DNA from: Bryobacterales bacterium
Lineage (GTDB): Bacteria > Acidobacteriota > Terriglobia > Bryobacterales > Bryobacteraceae
NCBI GenBank assembly: GCA_020852175.1
Contig: JADZBH010000033.1
Span: forward strand, 1 to 64,000
Length of the DNA: 64,000 nt
Reading direction: 5' to 3'
Shown here: positions 32,980 to 42,400 of the stretch, in pieces
Layout: the number at the start of each line of letters is the position of its first letter
How positions within the stretch are numbered: the stretch's first letter is position 1
Made by a program: the position numbers and the translations under genes
The notes under the pieces: model-generated
Seen by the model: the letters and a program-made list of their open reading frames with translations, nothing else
Told to the model about the DNA's origin: nothing
The model's database searches: none

Positions 32980-34115
32980 CCATCACGAGCGTGACCGCGA
33001 TACCCGTCCGGCTGCCTCGCGACATCGGCGCCGCCACGGGAACCGCTGGTTCGCCCACCACCCTCAGCGAAGGTCCGGGCAGCTACCGCTGGTCCAGCGT
33101 CTACCCCTGCCTCTACTCAACCCGGTTTGAAACCGCGCTCGTCCGCGTGGAAACCAGCGAGGGCCATACCGGCTGGGGCGAAGCGCAAGCCCCCGTCGCC
33201 CCCGAGGTCGCCTGCGCCATCATCGACCACATCCTCGCCGGCGCGCTCACCGGCCAGCCGTTCGACGGTTCGCCCGCCCGCATCGCCGAACTCTGGGACC
33301 TGATGTACGCCACCATGCGCGTCCGCGGCCAAACCGGCGGCTTCATGCTCGACGCCATCTCGGCGCTGGATATCGCCCTTTGGGACATCGCCGGCCAGCT
33401 TGCGGGCAAACCCATCTGCGAGTTGCTTACTCCCCGGCCCAAGCGCACCATCCCCGCCTATCTCAGCGGCCTCCCTCGGGGCGAAACCGGCACGGGCGGC
33501 TTCCGGCTCGTGAAGCTCTTCTACGACACGCAAACCCCCGGCGAATTCTTCGAACACGCCGATGCCGTCATCGCCGCCGGCGGGCAGATCGCCGTCGACG
33601 CCTTGTGGCGCCACACCCCGGAATCGGCGCTCGACTTCGGGGCACAGCTTGAAAAACGCAACGCTGTCTGGTTCGAGGCCCCGCTCGCGCCCGAAGATCC
33701 GCTCGCCCACGCCGCGCTCGCCCGCGAACTCTCCGTCCCCATCGCCTTGGGAGAAAGCTACCGCACGCGCCACGAGATGCTTCCCTTCTTCCGCGCGGGC
33801 GCCCTGGGCGTATACCAGCCCGACCTCGGCCGCTGTGGCATCACCGAGGGCCTCCGCCTGGCCGCGCTCGCCGCGGACCACGGCGTTCCGGTCGTCCCCC
33901 ATGTCTCCATCGCCTTCGGTCCGCAACTCGCCGCCGCCATTCACTTCGCCGCCGCCGTGGACAACTGCTCGCTCGCCGAATACAACCCCCAGGTGCTTGC
34001 CGTCGCCAACCGCTTCCTCGTCTCCCCAATCTCGATGGACGGCTCCCGCTACATCGTACCCTCCGCCTCCGGTCTCGGCATCAACCTGACCCCGCCCCCT
34101 GGAGACGCCCGGTGA
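32976..34115 (+). CDS. Enolase-superfamily sugar-acid dehydratase (mandelate racemase/MLE family)
   Basis: The 379-aa cytoplasmic protein has the capping domain (about 1-130, GHTGWGEAQAPVAPEV) and barrel. Metal ligands are Asp208 (IAVDALWR), a Glu near 234 (VWFEAPLAPED) and a Glu near 260 (ALGESYR). Proton-transfer candidates are the Lys near 179 (FRLVKLF) and His near 308 (VVPHVS). It probably dehydrates an aldonate or uronate to the 2-keto-3-deoxy acid used by the preceding lyase. It overlaps that gene by ATGA and the following permease gene by GTGA, so all three are translationally coupled. Unlike the two enolase-type proteins at 377-2846 it has no export signal. Confidence 0.87.
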   Translation: MTITSVTAIPVRLPRDIGAATGTAGSPTTLSEGPGSYRWSSVYPCLYSTRFETALVRVETSEGHTGWGEAQAPVAPEVACAIIDHILAGALTGQPFDGSPARIAELWDLMYATMRVRGQTGGFMLDAISALDIALWDIAGQLAGKPICELLTPRPKRTIPAYLSGLPRGETGTGGFRLVKLFYDTQTPGEFFEHADAVIAAGGQIAVDALWRHTPESALDFGAQLEKRNAVWFEAPLAPEDPLAHAALARELSVPIALGESYRTRHEMLPFFRAGALGVYQPDLGRCGITEGLRLAALAADHGVPVVPHVSIAFGPQLAAAIHFAAAVDNCSLAEYNPQVLAVANRFLVSPISMDGSRYIVPSASGLGINLTPPPGDAR

Positions 34116-35335
34116 AGAACCTCCGCTGGACCATCGCCGCGCTGCTGTTCCTGGCCACTGTCATCAACTACATCGACCGCCAGACGCTGAGCGTCGTCGC
34201 TCCGGTCCTGACACGCGAGTTGAACATCAGCAACACCGAGTACTCCAACATCCTCACCGCCTTCCTCGTCCCGTACACCTTCATGTACGTTGTTTCAGGC
34301 TGGCTGTGCGACCGTTGGGGCACGCGGCGTGCGCTGGCCACCTTCATGGCCTGGTGGTCGGCGGCCAACATGCTCCATGCCACGGCTCGCGGCGCTTTCG
34401 GCCTGGGCGCCTTCCGCTTCCTCCTTGGACTCGGCGAATCCGGCAACTTCATGGCCGCCGAGAAGGCCATCTCCGAATGGTTTCCCGCCAGGGAACGCGG
34501 CTTCGCCAACGGCCTGGTGAACGCCGCCGCCGCCACCGGGGCCATCATCTCACCGCCTCTGATCGCGTTCGTTACCCTTCACTTTGGCTGGCGCTTCGCC
34601 TTCGTCGCCACTGGAGCGCTCGGCTTTCTATGGCTCATCGCCTGGCTCTTGCTCTATCACATCCCCCAGCAGCACCCCGGCATCACGGCGGAAGAACGCG
34701 CCTACATCCTGGAAGGGCGCGTCGCCAGGCCCGGCCATCGCATCCCGTATAGCGTCCTGCTCCGCATGCCCCAGGTTTGGGGCCTGCTCGTCTCCCGCGT
34801 CTTCGCCGACCCCGTCTGGTGGTTCTATCTGTTCTGGCTCCCCAAATACCTCAGCGATGTGCGGGGTTTCACCCTCGTCCAGATTGGACTTTTCTCCTGG
34901 ATGCCCTACCTGGCGGCCGACCTGGGCTCACTGTTCGGCGGCTGGGTTTCAGGCCGTCTGATCGCCCGGGGCAAACCGGTGCTCGACGCCCGCCGCCACA
35001 CGATGATCCCCTTTGTGCTCCTCATGCCCCTGGGCATCCTGGTGAACTACCTGCCCTCGTCGCAAGCCCTCGCCGTAATCTGTCTGATCACCTTCTCCCA
35101 CATGGCCTGGAAGACCAACCTGATGACGATGACCAATGACATCTTTCCCACCGAAGTGGTTGGTTCGGCCGCGGGCGTCGTCGGGCTGGGCAGCGGACTC
35201 GCCGGGGCCATCTCCACGCCGGTAGTGGGCCGTATCGTGGACGCTTTCGGTTACGGCGCCGTCTTCTGGGTGATGGGCTTCCTGCACCTCATCGCCATGA
35301 CGATCGTGTTGACGCTGGTCCGCAAGCGCGCCTGA
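34112..35335 (+). CDS. MFS sugar-acid permease, anion:cation symporter (hexuronate) type
   Basis: The 407-aa protein has twelve predicted membrane helices and the ACS-family signature NYIDRQTLSVVAPVL in helix 1. The MFS loop motif SGWLCDRWGTRRAL follows helix 2, and RFLLGLGESGNFMAAEKAISEWFP is characteristic of ExuT/GudP/DgoT-like proton symporters of galacturonate, glucarate or galactonate. It starts at GTG 34112, overlapping the upstream stop by 4 bp, and ends the operon, 8 bp from the convergent ABC-F gene. It would import the sugar acid metabolised by the two preceding enzymes. Confidence 0.92.
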   Translation: MKNLRWTIAALLFLATVINYIDRQTLSVVAPVLTRELNISNTEYSNILTAFLVPYTFMYVVSGWLCDRWGTRRALATFMAWWSAANMLHATARGAFGLGAFRFLLGLGESGNFMAAEKAISEWFPARERGFANGLVNAAAATGAIISPPLIAFVTLHFGWRFAFVATGALGFLWLIAWLLLYHIPQQHPGITAEERAYILEGRVARPGHRIPYSVLLRMPQVWGLLVSRVFADPVWWFYLFWLPKYLSDVRGFTLVQIGLFSWMPYLAADLGSLFGGWVSGRLIARGKPVLDARRHTMIPFVLLMPLGILVNYLPSSQALAVICLITFSHMAWKTNLMTMTNDIFPTEVVGSAAGVVGLGSGLAGAISTPVVGRIVDAFGYGAVFWVMGFLHLIAMTIVLTLVRKRA

Positions 35336-35343
35336 GCCCGCGC

Positions 35344-37149
35344 TCAGCCGCCCGCCTTCTCCTCCAACTCGTGCCAGCGGGCGTAGAGCGCGTCAGCCGC
35401 CTCCCGCGCCCGTTCGTGCGCCTCCGACGCCTCGGCGATCTTTGTATGGTCGGAGAACACCGACGGATCCTCGAGCGCCGCCTTCCATCGCTCCACTTCG
35501 GCTTCGGCCCCGGCAATCCGCGCCTCGATGGTCTCGTACTCCCGCGATTCCAGATACGAGAGCTTCTTCTTCGCCGGGGCACTGGCCGCCGCCGCTGCCG
35601 CCGCCGCGACGGGCGCCGTCTGCTCCTTCGTCCGCGCCCGCCCGTCCAGCCACTCCTCCCACTGCGCGTAATCGGCAAAGCGCTGAGCCCCGCCCTGCCC
35701 ATCCAGCCCCAGCACCACGGTCGAGACACGGTCCAGCAGATAACGGTCGTGCGTCACCAGCACCAGCGCGCCGGGAAATTCCAGCAGGCTTTCCTCCAGG
35801 ATCTCCAGCGTGGGAATATCCAGGTCGTTGGTTGGCTCGTCCAACAGCAGCAGGTCCGACGGCTCCAACATCAATCGCGCGATCAGCACCCGGGCCCGTT
35901 CGCCGCCCGATAACCGGCCCACGGGCTGCCCCAATTGCTCCTGCGTGAACAAAAACCGCGCCGCCCATGCGTTCACATGGATCACGCGCCCCTGATACAC
36001 CACCGAATCGGCGTCCGGCGCCAGGGCGCGCCGCAAGGGTGTATCGGGGTCCAGCGGCCGGTTCTGATCGAAATAGACAATCCTCAGGCCGTCGGCCTTG
36101 GTCACCGTACCGGCCGAGGGCGGAAGCATCCCCTGCAGAAGCCGCAACAGCGTGGTTTTCCCGCTGCCGTTGGCTCCCACCAGCCCGACGCGTGTCCCCT
36201 GAGTGAACACGAAGTCCAGTACATCCAGAAGGAGTTTGCCGCCCAACTCGCATCGCAGCCCTTCCAGCACCAGCAGGCGTTTCGTCTTCCGCTCGGTCGC
36301 CGTGAAGTCGATGTTCGCCGTGGAGGTTCGCGTTCGTGCGTTCAGATCCCCCAACTCGTCCATCAACTGGTGTGCTTTGCCGATGCGCGCCTTCGATTTC
36401 GTGGTGCGCGCCTTCGGCCCCCGCCGCAGCCATTCCATCTCACGGCGCACCATGTTCTCCAGCGCCTCCTGCCGCTTGGACTGCGCGTGAAGAAACTCGT
36501 CCTTCTTTTCGAGGAACGCGCTGTAATTGCCCGCCACGCGCAACAGACCCTCCGGATAGGCGCGGTTCAACTCCACCATCGCCGTGGCCACGTTTTCCAG
36601 AAAATACCGGTCGTGGCTGATCACGACGGAGGCAAACGGCTGCTGCGCGAGCAACTGCTCCAGCCACTCGATGCCCGCCAGGTCCAGATGGTTGGTCGGC
36701 TCGTCCAGCAGCAACACATCCGGAGCCAGCACCAGGGCCTCGGCAATCGCCAGCCGCTTGCGCCACCCGCCCGACAGCGACGCCGCCTCGGCCTGGAAGT
36801 CTTCAAACCCCGCCCGCCCCAGCGTGCGCACCAGTTGCGCTTCACGCTCATCGTGGGGCACCGTCGAGCCGGCGAGCGCCTGCTCCATGCGCGCTCGCAC
36901 GGTGACGCCCGGCAGGAAGACCGAATCCTGTGCCACATAGGCCAACCGTGTCTTCTTGCGCAGCGCCACTTCGCCCGCATCCGGCGTCAGTTGCCCCGCC
37001 AGAATCTTCAGCAGGGTGGACTTGCCCGAACCGTTGGGTCCAATCAGGCCAATCCGTTCGCCTTCCTCGCAGGTAAATGAGATGTTGTCGAACAACGGAG
37101 CCGAGCCGAAAGCCTTGCTCAGCTCCTTTGCATTCAGAATGAGGGCCAA
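35344..37149 (-). CDS. uup: ABC-F family ATPase, Uup-like
   Basis: The 601-aa protein has two ABC ATPase domains and no membrane segment. Domain 1 carries Walker A GPNGSGKST (about 39), signature LSGGWRKRLAIA (about 135) and Walker B VLLLDEPTNHLD. Domain 2 carries GANGSGKTT (about 329), LSGGERARVLIARL (about 416) and LLLLDEPTNDLD. The linker between them is the basic ABC-F arm (MEWLRRGPKARTTKSKAR). The C-terminus, after an Ala-rich stretch, is a coiled coil (KKKLSYLESREYETIEARI) as in Uup, which binds DNA or ribosomes. Start is a TTG at 37149, six nt after a TACAAT box, with no other in-frame start; the mRNA may be leaderless. It acts on the ribosome or on DNA-repair intermediates rather than in transport. 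Confidence 0.9.
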   Translation of the reverse strand: MALILNAKELSKAFGSAPLFDNISFTCEEGERIGLIGPNGSGKSTLLKILAGQLTPDAGEVALRKKTRLAYVAQDSVFLPGVTVRARMEQALAGSTVPHDEREAQLVRTLGRAGFEDFQAEAASLSGGWRKRLAIAEALVLAPDVLLLDEPTNHLDLAGIEWLEQLLAQQPFASVVISHDRYFLENVATAMVELNRAYPEGLLRVAGNYSAFLEKKDEFLHAQSKRQEALENMVRREMEWLRRGPKARTTKSKARIGKAHQLMDELGDLNARTRTSTANIDFTATERKTKRLLVLEGLRCELGGKLLLDVLDFVFTQGTRVGLVGANGSGKTTLLRLLQGMLPPSAGTVTKADGLRIVYFDQNRPLDPDTPLRRALAPDADSVVYQGRVIHVNAWAARFLFTQEQLGQPVGRLSGGERARVLIARLMLEPSDLLLLDEPTNDLDIPTLEILEESLLEFPGALVLVTHDRYLLDRVSTVVLGLDGQGGAQRFADYAQWEEWLDGRARTKEQTAPVAAAAAAAASAPAKKKLSYLESREYETIEARIAGAEAEVERWKAALEDPSVFSDHTKIAEASEAHERAREAADALYARWHELEEKAGG

Positions 37150-37210
37150 GCTTCCATTGTAGAAGCCCGGCCCCGTGCAACGTCCGCCGGCGGCTCCGGG
37201 AGCCCGGAAT

Positions 37211-37534
37211 CTACTTCAGCGTCCGGATGTGCGCGATCAGATTGTCCAGATCCGCGTCCGCAAGGGATTTCGCGATGAGCTTGTGATTCACCGCTTCCTT
37301 GAACGTCTTGACCAGGTCCGCATCCTTGGCCTTCTGCACCTCGGCCCCGCCCAGCGGTTTCAGTTTGTCGCCAAACTTTTTCTTCATCGCTGGGGCTCCA
37401 GCCCCATCGGCGGCGTGGCACATCACGCATTTCTTCGCGAACATCTCCTTGCCCTTGGCGGCGTCTCCCGCTGCCCGCAGGGGCAGGGACAGCGCGAACA
37501 TCGTCATCGTGGCAGCAAATAAGAACCGTTTCAT
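37211..37534 (-). CDS. Small periplasmic cytochrome c
   Basis: The 107-aa protein has a signal peptide (MKRFLFAATMTMFALSLPLRAA) and a single class I haem site, Cys36-Val-Met-Cys39-His40. The distal Met ligand is not obvious. The C-terminal helix LADADLDNLIAHIRTLK is typical of monohaem cytochromes c. The start ATG 37534 has an excellent ribosome binding site (AAGGAGGTG, 2 nt from ATG to its last G plus CG), which rules out the longer frame from 37642. It is a soluble electron carrier, perhaps for Alternative Complex III or a terminal oxidase. It is divergent from the sugar isomerase gene (120-bp gap) and lies 61 bp upstream of the uup-like gene. Confidence 0.9.
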   Translation of the reverse strand: MKRFLFAATMTMFALSLPLRAAGDAAKGKEMFAKKCVMCHAADGAGAPAMKKKFGDKLKPLGGAEVQKAKDADLVKTFKEAVNHKLIAKSLADADLDNLIAHIRTLK

Positions 37535-37619
37535 CGCACCTCCTTGTGGCCGGTGGAACTGAGCCTCCGCTTTGCAACCTTGCACGCCGGGGGCCACAAC
37601 CGATGCGCTATCAACACGC

Positions 37620-37648
37620 TTGCCCCACACTCCCGATCGCACTACGAT
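37620..37648 (+). promoter_or_regulatory. Candidate promoter of the sugar isomerase gene
   Basis: TTGCCC (37620-37625), a 17-bp spacer and TACGAT (37643-37648) end 6 nt before the GTG start at 37655, so the first transcribed base would coincide with the start codon. Confidence 0.45.
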
Positions 37649-37654
37649 AACGGC

Positions 37655-38509
37655 GTGACCACACGCCGCCTTTTTACCGCATCCCTCCTCGCCTCGGCCT
37701 CACTGCCTGCCGCCAACCCGCTTGCAAAACTCAAAATCGGCGTCACCGATTGGAACCTCCGCCTGGCCGGCAACCCCGAGGCCGTCTCCCTGGCCGCCTC
37801 GCTCGGCTTCGAGGGAGTCGAGGTCAGCCTCGGCCGCCGTCCCGCGGAGAACAAACTTCCCCTGGATAACGCCGCGCTCCAGGAAGCTTATCTGGCCGCC
37901 TCGGCCCGGCACAAGATTGCTTTGGCTGGAACCTGCCTCGACATTCTCCATGTGAATTACCTGAAGAGCGACCCGCTCGGGGCCAAGTGGATCGCCGACG
38001 CCATCCCCATCACCCGCCGTCTGGGCGCCCGCGTCATGCTTCTCCCCTTCTTCGGGAAAGGCGCCATCGAGGCCCGCGCCGAACAGGATCACGTGGCCCA
38101 GGTGCTGAAACCCCTCGCCCCTCTCGCCGAAAAGGCCGGCATCCTCCTGGGCCTGGAAAATACAATCTCCGCCGCCGACAACTCCCGCATACTCGATACC
38201 GTGGCTTCGCCCGCGCTCAAGGTCTACTACGATGTCGGCAACTCCGCCCCTCGCGGCTTCGACGTGGTCAAGGAGATCCGCTGGCTCGGCCGCGACCGTA
38301 TCTGCCAATTCCATCTCAAGGACAACCCCCACTATCTGGGCGAGGGAGCCATTCCCTTCCCGGAGGTCATCGCCTCCATCGCCGCGCTGAACGGTTTCTC
38401 GGGTTTCGCCAACCTGGAAACCGTGTCGCCCTCGCAATCCATACCCGACGACATGCGCCGCAACCTTGCCTTCGTCCGTAAGCTCACGGCCTCCTACGTC
38501 AAGGCGTGA
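37655..38509 (+). CDS. Exported sugar phosphate isomerase/epimerase-like TIM barrel protein
   Basis: The 284-aa protein starts at GTG 37655 with a Tat-like leader (VTTRRLFTASLLASASLPA); the longer frame from 37544 lacks any export logic and overlaps the cytochrome promoter. The xylose isomerase/AP endonuclease-2 barrel follows (LKIGVTDWNLRLAG, LGFEGVEVSLG). The four metal ligands typical of tagatose/hydroxypyruvate-isomerase-like enzymes are Glu in LGLENT, Asp in YYDVGN, His in CQFHLKD and Glu in FANLET. It would isomerise or epimerise a ketose, or hydrolyse a sugar derivative, in the periplasm; substrate unknown. It precedes a TonB receptor gene by 184 bp. Confidence 0.85.
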   Translation: MTTRRLFTASLLASASLPAANPLAKLKIGVTDWNLRLAGNPEAVSLAASLGFEGVEVSLGRRPAENKLPLDNAALQEAYLAASARHKIALAGTCLDILHVNYLKSDPLGAKWIADAIPITRRLGARVMLLPFFGKGAIEARAEQDHVAQVLKPLAPLAEKAGILLGLENTISAADNSRILDTVASPALKVYYDVGNSAPRGFDVVKEIRWLGRDRICQFHLKDNPHYLGEGAIPFPEVIASIAALNGFSGFANLETVSPSQSIPDDMRRNLAFVRKLTASYVKA

Positions 38510-38693
38510 CTGGATTGTTCCTGGAAACCACTTCAAATCAATGAATTATGGGGGTCTATTGGCGCCATAAGAAAACCGTAATCTTTTGTCAATGTACACG
38601 CAGGTCGCTCTGTGCTAACATCCCTCCCCAGCCTGTGGAAGTGGGTTCACAGGTACCGTTTCACGGCAAATTGGGTTCAATGGGGAGGCTTGC

Positions 38694-41600
38694 TTGTTCA
38701 CGAAACTACATCTATTCACTTTGGCGCTTGGCCTGTTCCTGGCCTCGCCACTGTTCGCTCAGGAATTCAGGGCCACGATTTCGGGCCGCATCCTCGATTC
38801 CAGCGGTTCCGCCGTCCCGAGCGCGAAAATTCAGGCGGTCAGTGTCGCCACCGACGAAACCTCTTCCGCCACTTCCGACGGTTCCGGCGTTTACACCATT
38901 CCGTTTCTCCGCCCTGGCGGTTACAAACTAACCGTTACCGCCAACGGTTTCAAAACCTTCAATCGCGAAAATCTTACGCTGACCGTAGGCCAAAGCGCAG
39001 GCATCGACGTCACCCTTGAAGTCGGTTCGCTCACCGAAACCGTGAACGTCACCGCCGAGGCGGCCCTGCTGGAAACCCAGACCGCCAGCCGAATCGCGGT
39101 GGTCAATACAAAGCAGGTTTCCGAACTGCCCCTCAACGCACGCAATCCGTTCATGCTCGGCGCCATGATGTCCGGCGTTACGTTCCGCGGAGCCGCCATC
39201 TGGCAGCGCCCCTTCGACAACGGGGCCATCGCCGAGTGGAGCGTCAACGGCGGGCGCCAATCCAACAATGAGTTCCTCATGGATGGCGCCCCGAACAACG
39301 GCCAAGGCGGCAATAACAACATCGCCTATGTCCCCATTGTCGACGCCGTCCAGGAGTTCTCCATTCAGCAGAACTCTTACGACTCCCAATATGGTAAGAC
39401 CGGAGGCGGCGTCTTCAATGTTGTCCTCAAGAGCGGCACCAATGATTTCCATGTGACCGGCTGGGAGTTCCTGCGCCGTAAATTCCTCGACGCCAACACT
39501 TTCCAGAACAACGCCGTCGGAGCCGGGCGCCCCGGCCACCGCCTGGACCAGTATGGTTTCCAGGTGGAAGGCCCGCTGCTCATCCCCAAGCTCCTTACCA
39601 GGGAAAGCAAGATGAAAGGCTTCTTCCTCGGCAGCTTCGAGAATTACTATGAGCTCTGGCCGCAGTTTCTCCGCAACTCTTACCCGGCCTTGGAAATGCG
39701 CAATGGCGACTTCAGCAAACTTACCGCCGCCAATGGCCAGCCGGTCACGATCTACAATCCCTACGCCTACACCATGGTGAACGGCGACCCCGTCCGCCAG
39801 CCCTTTGCCGGCAACCAGATTCCCGGCAGCATGATTCACCCCGTGGCCAAGGCCGTCACCGGCTACATGCCCACGCCCAATGCCACCACCGGCGGACAGC
39901 GCTACTCCGCCCAGAACCTGTTGAATCCCGAGTATCCGGCCGTGGACAACTTCTATAACCTGATTCTGAAGTTCGACTTCAACATCGGCGACAAACACCG
40001 CGCCTTCATGCGCCACGCCTCCAACGACCGTACCGAGAATCGCGCCATCAACGGTATCGACAACGCGGTTGGCACCGACGGCCAGCAGCCCTTCCAGCGC
40101 ATCAACGACGCTTACGTCATCGACTGGGTCTGGACCGCCGCACCCACCACCGTCGTCAATGTCCGCGGCTCCTTCAACCGCTTCGTCGAGAAGGGCTTTG
40201 GCCGCGCCAACGAAGGCTTCGACCTCACCAAGCTTGGCCTTCCTTCCAGCCTCGTCGCTCAGATTCCCGGTCCGGCCTACTTCGGCAAGTGGAACTTCTA
40301 CAACGGCCGGAGCGGCAGCACGGCGCAGTACTCCGCCCTTGGCCGCGGCCAGAGCATCAACATCACCAACAACTACAACCTCATGGCCAGCGTCACCAAG
40401 ATCCACGGCGCGCACACCATGAAGATGGGTATCGACTGGCGGCGTATCCATTTCATCCAGCAGAACAGCGGCGAAATTCTCCAGTTCAATTCGCGCCCCA
40501 TTTACACAGGCCAGCTCTGGAATCAGGACCAGGCCACCACCGGCGACGCCTACGCCTCGTTCCTCATCGGCGGCGTCGAAGGCGTCTCCAACTATCCCGT
40601 CTATCCCTTCTTCCGCCAGTGGTACTTCGCTCCTTACTTCCAGGACGACTGGAAGGTGAACCGCAGGCTCACCATCAACGTTGGCCTGCGCTGGGACTAC
40701 AACCTCGCGCCCGACGAAAAGTACAACCGCATCAACCGCGGCTTCAATGCCGGCGCCACCAGCCCCATCGCCGCCATGATTCCCGCCGCCAGTCTCGCCC
40801 TCTACCCGAATTTGCGCAATTTGAAGGGTGGTCTCGAGTTCGCCGGCGTCAACGGCAACTCCAACATCGTCGGCGTCCGGGACCGCAACAACTTCCAGCC
40901 GCGCATTGGCTCAGCCTATCAACTCAGCGACAAACTCGTTGTCCGCGGCGGCTACGGGCTCTACTATATGAACCCGAACAACAACTTCCTGGAGACCATT
41001 GGCTTCTCCACGAACACCCCGCTGGTGAACACGCTCGACGACGGGCGCACGCTCATCAGCAACAACATCCTCGGCAACCCGTACCCGAACGGGATCAACC
41101 TTCCGGTCGGCGCTTCCCGCGGCTACAACACCTTCGCCGGAAACAACTTCAACTGGTACAACCCCAACATGCGCGTCCCCTATGTGCACCAGTTTTCACT
41201 CGAATTCCAGCGCCAGATCACCCAAACCAGCACCCTCTCCTTTGGCTATGTCGGCAGCCGTACGATCGGGGCCAACGACGAGCGCAACCTGAACGTGCTC
41301 TCTCCCGCCGAGCGCAAGCTGTGCAATCTGCAGGAAGGCGGCAGCCCGGCCTACTGCAACCAGCAATTGGCCAACCCCTTCCGCGGTCTTGACCCCTTCC
41401 GCGGCACCAGCTTTTTCACCGCCCCCACGCTCTCCCGCTTCCAGTTGAACCGCCCCTTCCCGCAGTTCGACGGCAACCTCCAGGAACGCGGCCGCGGCGA
41501 ATCCAACATCTGGTACAACTCGTTGCAGGTCAACTACAACGTCCGCATCGGGCGCAGCCTGACCCTGCTCGGGAATTATACGCTCAGCAAAATGGTGGAA

Positions 41601-42308
41601 CGCTGGGGCTATCAAGACGCCGTCAACTATGTGAAGCAGCAGGGCCTCTACTTCAATGACCGTCCTCACTACTTCAAGTTCAACACCGTCTATGAGCTTC
41701 CCTTCGGCAAGGGCAAGAACTTCGGCGCTGGTGTCTCGGGCTTTGCCGGCAAGCTGATCAGCGGTTGGCAGGTTTCCACCTACACCCAGTTCTCATCAGG
41801 CGAGCCCAACGACCTGGCCGGGAACGTGATTCAGTTGAAGAACCCCCGCACAACCGGCGGCAACTGGACCGGAAACGTCGACTGGAAAGCCCACCAGGTG
41901 GTTGGCTGGAATCCCTGCGTCCTCCGCCAGTTCAACGACGGCCGCGTTGAGCCCCAGGCCTTCAGCGTCTCCCGGGGCTGCGGAACCGACCCGGCCAACT
42001 ACGCCTGGCTCATGACCGCCGACTACTCGCCGGACCGCTATGCCCCCTCCCGCTCCGGCCAGATCCGCAAACAGCGCCTCTTCAACATGGACGCCTCCAT
42101 CAGCAAGATGACCGCCATCACCGAACGCCTCCGCGTCCAGTTCCGCGCCGAAGCGTTCAACGTCACCAACTACTACTTCTTCGGCCGCAACGACGGTTTC
42201 ATCACCAACCCCAACGATCCGAACTTCGGCACCATGTTCCCCCACACCGGGAACACGCAGAACGGCTACCCGCGCCAGATCCAGCTCGGCATCAAGGCCT
42301 TCTGGTAA
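38694..42308 (+). CDS. Oar-like TonB-dependent outer-membrane receptor
   Basis: At 1204 aa this is the largest of the five receptors. It starts at TTG 38694, six nt after GGGGAGG, with signal peptide MFTKLHLFTLALGLFLASPL. Domains are the carboxypeptidase-regulatory fold (about 24-105, ATISGRILDSSGSAVPSAKI), the plug (about 118-250, KQVSELPLNARNPFMLG, FLMDGAPNNGQGG, VQEFSIQQNSYDSQYGKTGGGVFNVVLKSGTN) and a barrel ending IQLGIKAFW. The barrel includes a CxxxxxxxxxYC-containing loop near 880-895 (KLCNLQEGGSPAYCNQQ) that may be disulfide-stapled. The 184 bp upstream show no convincing promoter; a hairpin follows the stop. Confidence 0.93.
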   Translation: MFTKLHLFTLALGLFLASPLFAQEFRATISGRILDSSGSAVPSAKIQAVSVATDETSSATSDGSGVYTIPFLRPGGYKLTVTANGFKTFNRENLTLTVGQSAGIDVTLEVGSLTETVNVTAEAALLETQTASRIAVVNTKQVSELPLNARNPFMLGAMMSGVTFRGAAIWQRPFDNGAIAEWSVNGGRQSNNEFLMDGAPNNGQGGNNNIAYVPIVDAVQEFSIQQNSYDSQYGKTGGGVFNVVLKSGTNDFHVTGWEFLRRKFLDANTFQNNAVGAGRPGHRLDQYGFQVEGPLLIPKLLTRESKMKGFFLGSFENYYELWPQFLRNSYPALEMRNGDFSKLTAANGQPVTIYNPYAYTMVNGDPVRQPFAGNQIPGSMIHPVAKAVTGYMPTPNATTGGQRYSAQNLLNPEYPAVDNFYNLILKFDFNIGDKHRAFMRHASNDRTENRAINGIDNAVGTDGQQPFQRINDAYVIDWVWTAAPTTVVNVRGSFNRFVEKGFGRANEGFDLTKLGLPSSLVAQIPGPAYFGKWNFYNGRSGSTAQYSALGRGQSINITNNYNLMASVTKIHGAHTMKMGIDWRRIHFIQQNSGEILQFNSRPIYTGQLWNQDQATTGDAYASFLIGGVEGVSNYPVYPFFRQWYFAPYFQDDWKVNRRLTINVGLRWDYNLAPDEKYNRINRGFNAGATSPIAAMIPAASLALYPNLRNLKGGLEFAGVNGNSNIVGVRDRNNFQPRIGSAYQLSDKLVVRGGYGLYYMNPNNNFLETIGFSTNTPLVNTLDDGRTLISNNILGNPYPNGINLPVGASRGYNTFAGNNFNWYNPNMRVPYVHQFSLEFQRQITQTSTLSFGYVGSRTIGANDERNLNVLSPAERKLCNLQEGGSPAYCNQQLANPFRGLDPFRGTSFFTAPTLSRFQLNRPFPQFDGNLQERGRGESNIWYNSLQVNYNVRIGRSLTLLGNYTLSKMVERWGYQDAVNYVKQQGLYFNDRPHYFKFNTVYELPFGKGKNFGAGVSGFAGKLISGWQVSTYTQFSSGEPNDLAGNVIQLKNPRTTGGNWTGNVDWKAHQVVGWNPCVLRQFNDGRVEPQAFSVSRGCGTDPANYAWLMTADYSPDRYAPSRSGQIRKQRLFNMDASISKMTAITERLRVQFRAEAFNVTNYYFFGRNDGFITNPNDPNFGTMFPHTGNTQNGYPRQIQLGIKAFW

Positions 42309-42320
42309 AAACATCACGGC

Positions 42321-42348
42321 AGGGACGGCGGCTACGGCGGCCGTCCCT
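42321..42348 (+). terminator. 9-bp hairpin after the TonB receptor gene
   Basis: AGGGACGGC (42321-42329) and GCCGTCCCT (42340-42348) pair perfectly around a 10-nt loop, 13 nt after the receptor stop. There is no T-rich tail, so it could be a weak terminator. Confidence 0.5.
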
Positions 42349-42400
42349 CCTCCGCCCCCGTGCCGGAGCCCTCTCTCCCGCTCGCGCGATACCATAGGAT

